From the NCBI GenBank assembly GCA_021771755.1, contig JAETOL010000004.1, positions 94,372-158,371 of the forward strand: a stretch of 64,000 nt of DNA, in the 5' to 3' direction. This document shows positions 63,421-64,000 of the stretch, in pieces. A program made the position numbers and the translations under genes. The notes under the pieces are model-generated. The model was not told the DNA's origin, ran no database searches, and was given only the letters and a program-made list of their open reading frames with translations. How positions within the stretch are numbered: position 1 is the first letter of the stretch; each line of letters begins with the position of its first letter. The DNA is from Lachnospiraceae bacterium (lineage in GTDB: Bacteria > Bacillota > Clostridia > Lachnospirales > Lachnospiraceae).

Positions 63421-63484
63421 CCACACGAGCGCATTGCTCACAAGATCCTTAGTCTTGCTCGTCTGCCAGTTCCGACACTTCCGC
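63400..63484 (-). tRNA. tRNA-Leu (anticodon AAG)
   Basis: 85-base class II tRNA on the minus strand. The acceptor GCGGAAG pairs with CTTCCGC, with discriminator A. The anticodon stem CAAGA/TCTTG encloses loop CTAAGGA, giving anticodon AAG (Leu, CUU/CUC). The long variable arm is GAGCAATGCGCTC; the T arm is GTGGG-TTCAAGT-CCCAT. CCA is not encoded. Confidence 0.93.
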
Positions 63485-63533
63485 ATATCGCATTTCTTTG
63501 GGATTCTTTTGTTTCTCCCTCGCGACGAATTGT

Positions 63534-63562
63534 AGTATATCAAAGTTCTTCTATAAAGTCAA
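63534..63562 (-). promoter_or_regulatory. Promoter of tRNA-Leu
   Basis: Minus-strand -35 TTGACT (63557-63562) and -10 TATACT (63534-63539) with 17-bp spacing. Confidence 0.68.
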
Positions 63563-63648
63563 CACTTTTTGATAATTTTTTTAAAAAATTTTTTTATCTG
63601 TATTTTGTGTATTATTTGTTCAAAAAAAACATTTTTTGTTTATATAAG

Positions 63649-63674
63649 AAAAAAGAACTGCTTCTGCAGTCCTT
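63649..63674 (-). terminator. Terminator downstream of the second tRNA-Leu 3' end
   Basis: Minus-strand stem AAGGACTGC/GCAGTTCTT with an AGAA loop followed by TTTTTT. It lies 12 bp after repeat copy 2, as expected for the end of a tRNA gene transcribed leftward. Confidence 0.72.
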
Positions 63675-63685
63675 TTCGATGAAAT

Positions 63686-63712
63686 AAAAAATGCGGAAGA
63701 TGGGACTTGAAC
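63686..63712 (-). repeat. Copy 2 of the tRNA-Leu 3' end, candidate attachment site
   Basis: Exact 27-bp duplicate of 63394-63420 without any 5' tRNA sequence: homology stops inside the T loop at CTTGAAC on the plus strand. This is the layout left at the distal end of an element integrated in a tRNA gene. Confidence 0.7.
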
Positions 63713-63799
63713 AAAAATCACTTTATACTGGATAGTGCTTATTTCAAGGCGTTTTTAACTCTATTAATAGCACCACACAACACAGTTTTGTACACTTTT

Positions 63800-63874
63800 T
63801 GCCCCTTTTCTGCCCCTCTGTTTATACCTATCATTTTTCGCTCGTTTTTTTCGTTTGCCCCTTCATTTGCCCCT
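63800..63874 (+). repeat. Four TGCCCCT repeats in two pairs
   Basis: TGCCCCT occurs at 63800-63806, 63811-63817, 63856-63862 and 63868-63874, all in the same orientation. Start-to-start distances are 11, 45 and 12 bp, so each pair lies on the same helix face. They resemble arm-type binding sites of a tyrosine recombinase next to the candidate attachment site. Confidence 0.6.
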
Positions 63875-63892
63875 CCGATGATACAATATTCA

Positions 63893-63917
63893 CCCCGTCA
63901 AGTCAATCTTGACGGGG
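63893..63917 (+). terminator. Hairpin with short T tail near the right edge
   Basis: Perfect 10-bp repeat CCCCGTCAAG/CTTGACGGGG with a 5-base loop, followed on the plus strand by ATTTTAATT. It may end a transcript from the left or insulate the promoter that follows. Confidence 0.5.
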
Positions 63918-63924
63918 ATTTTAA

Positions 63925-63952
63925 TTGACATCCTCTCCAAAAATGTTATAAT
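63925..63952 (+). promoter_or_regulatory. Consensus promoter reading out of the window
   Basis: Perfect -35 TTGACA (63925-63930) and perfect -10 TATAAT (63947-63952) with a 16-bp spacer. The transcript would begin near 63959 and continue past 64000; its first bases fold as CAGATACAG/CTGTATTTG. Confidence 0.65.
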
Positions 63953-64000
63953 CAAATTGTCAGATACAGTGGATGCTCTGTATTTGGTCTTCCTGCAACT

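Larger units (their letters stand above)
63485..64000. other. Gene-free right edge of the window
   Basis: About 516 bp without a supported protein gene. From left to right it holds the tRNA-Leu promoter, an AT-rich stretch, a minus-strand terminator, the second tRNA-Leu 3' end, the TGCCCCT repeats, a strong hairpin and a consensus plus-strand promoter. Short reading frames on both strands (up to 73 codons) have no ribosome site and no recognisable features. Confidence 0.6.

Noticed and set aside
63713..63928. Small reading frames on both strands near the right edge, considered as an integrase C-terminus
   Set aside because: The longest minus-strand frame is about 50 codons between stops and lacks the conserved Arg/His/Tyr recombinase motifs; no integrase can be claimed in this window.

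Overview
The window looks like a chromosome segment from a Gram-positive, low-to-mid GC Clostridia member, most probably a Lachnospiraceae gut anaerobe (Blautia/Ruminococcus-like). Pointers are strong AGGAGG ribosome sites, T-box control of pheST, the Firmicutes-type dgt-dnaG-rpoD-trmK-nif3 and rimP-nusA-ylxR-ylxQ-infB-rbfA clusters, a TGS-fused uridine-kinase-like protein, YesM/YesN-type two-component genes, an NrdG activase (anaerobic ribonucleotide reduction) and spore-related SpoIID and SleB-like proteins. Genus is an inference. Most genes are on the minus strand, so operons read from right to left.

Layout from the left: pheT (cut by the edge) and pheS behind a T-box leader (1-2511); yihY, a SpoIID-like protein and galM (2508-5976); a probable 6S RNA (6012-6238); thrC, a SleB-like hydrolase, a cytidylate-kinase-like gene, DUF362 and a CorC/HlyC-type protein (6353-12497); a decayed alanine/Na+ symporter next to a GntR-ABC2 cassette (12603-15430); a sugar-sensing and uptake locus with a lipoprotein binding protein, YesN regulator, YesM kinase and ribose-type ABC importer (15483-23237); a degenerate GH13 protein with DUF5662, exonuclease III, DUF1292, dUTPase and nrdG (23387-28304); pnp, rpsO and a Na/Pi transporter (28316-32679); the ribF-truB-nrnA-rbfA-infB-ylxQ-ylxR-nusA-rimP translation operon (32765-40794); a topoisomerase IV-like pair (40803-45136); two tRNA-Glu genes and an XRE cassette (45236-46201); a PTS IIC protein; the pheA-DUF815-ppx-ppk operon (47429-53736); pyrBI, rnpB, the TGS kinase, nif3, trmK, rpoD, dnaG, dgt and tRNA-Leu (53804-63484).

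The most unusual observations are these. infB, an essential gene, appears with two internal deletions, one of which breaks the frame. The isoamylase-like GH13 protein has lost its catalytic nucleophile and other active-site residues. A second sugar-binding lipoprotein is co-transcribed with a two-component system, recalling the XylFII-LytS sensor of Clostridium beijerinckii. A 13-bp hairpin terminator swallows the start codon of the SpoIID-like gene. A promoter followed at once by a terminator-like hairpin precedes rimP-nusA-infB. At the right edge, a second copy of the tRNA-Leu 3' end, four TGCCCCT repeats set in pairs one helical turn apart, and a consensus promoter pointing out of the window suggest the border of an integrated mobile element.

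All promoter, operator and terminator calls come from reading consensus spacing and inverted repeats by eye. No search, alignment or folding program was run, and family assignments rest on recognisable motifs.
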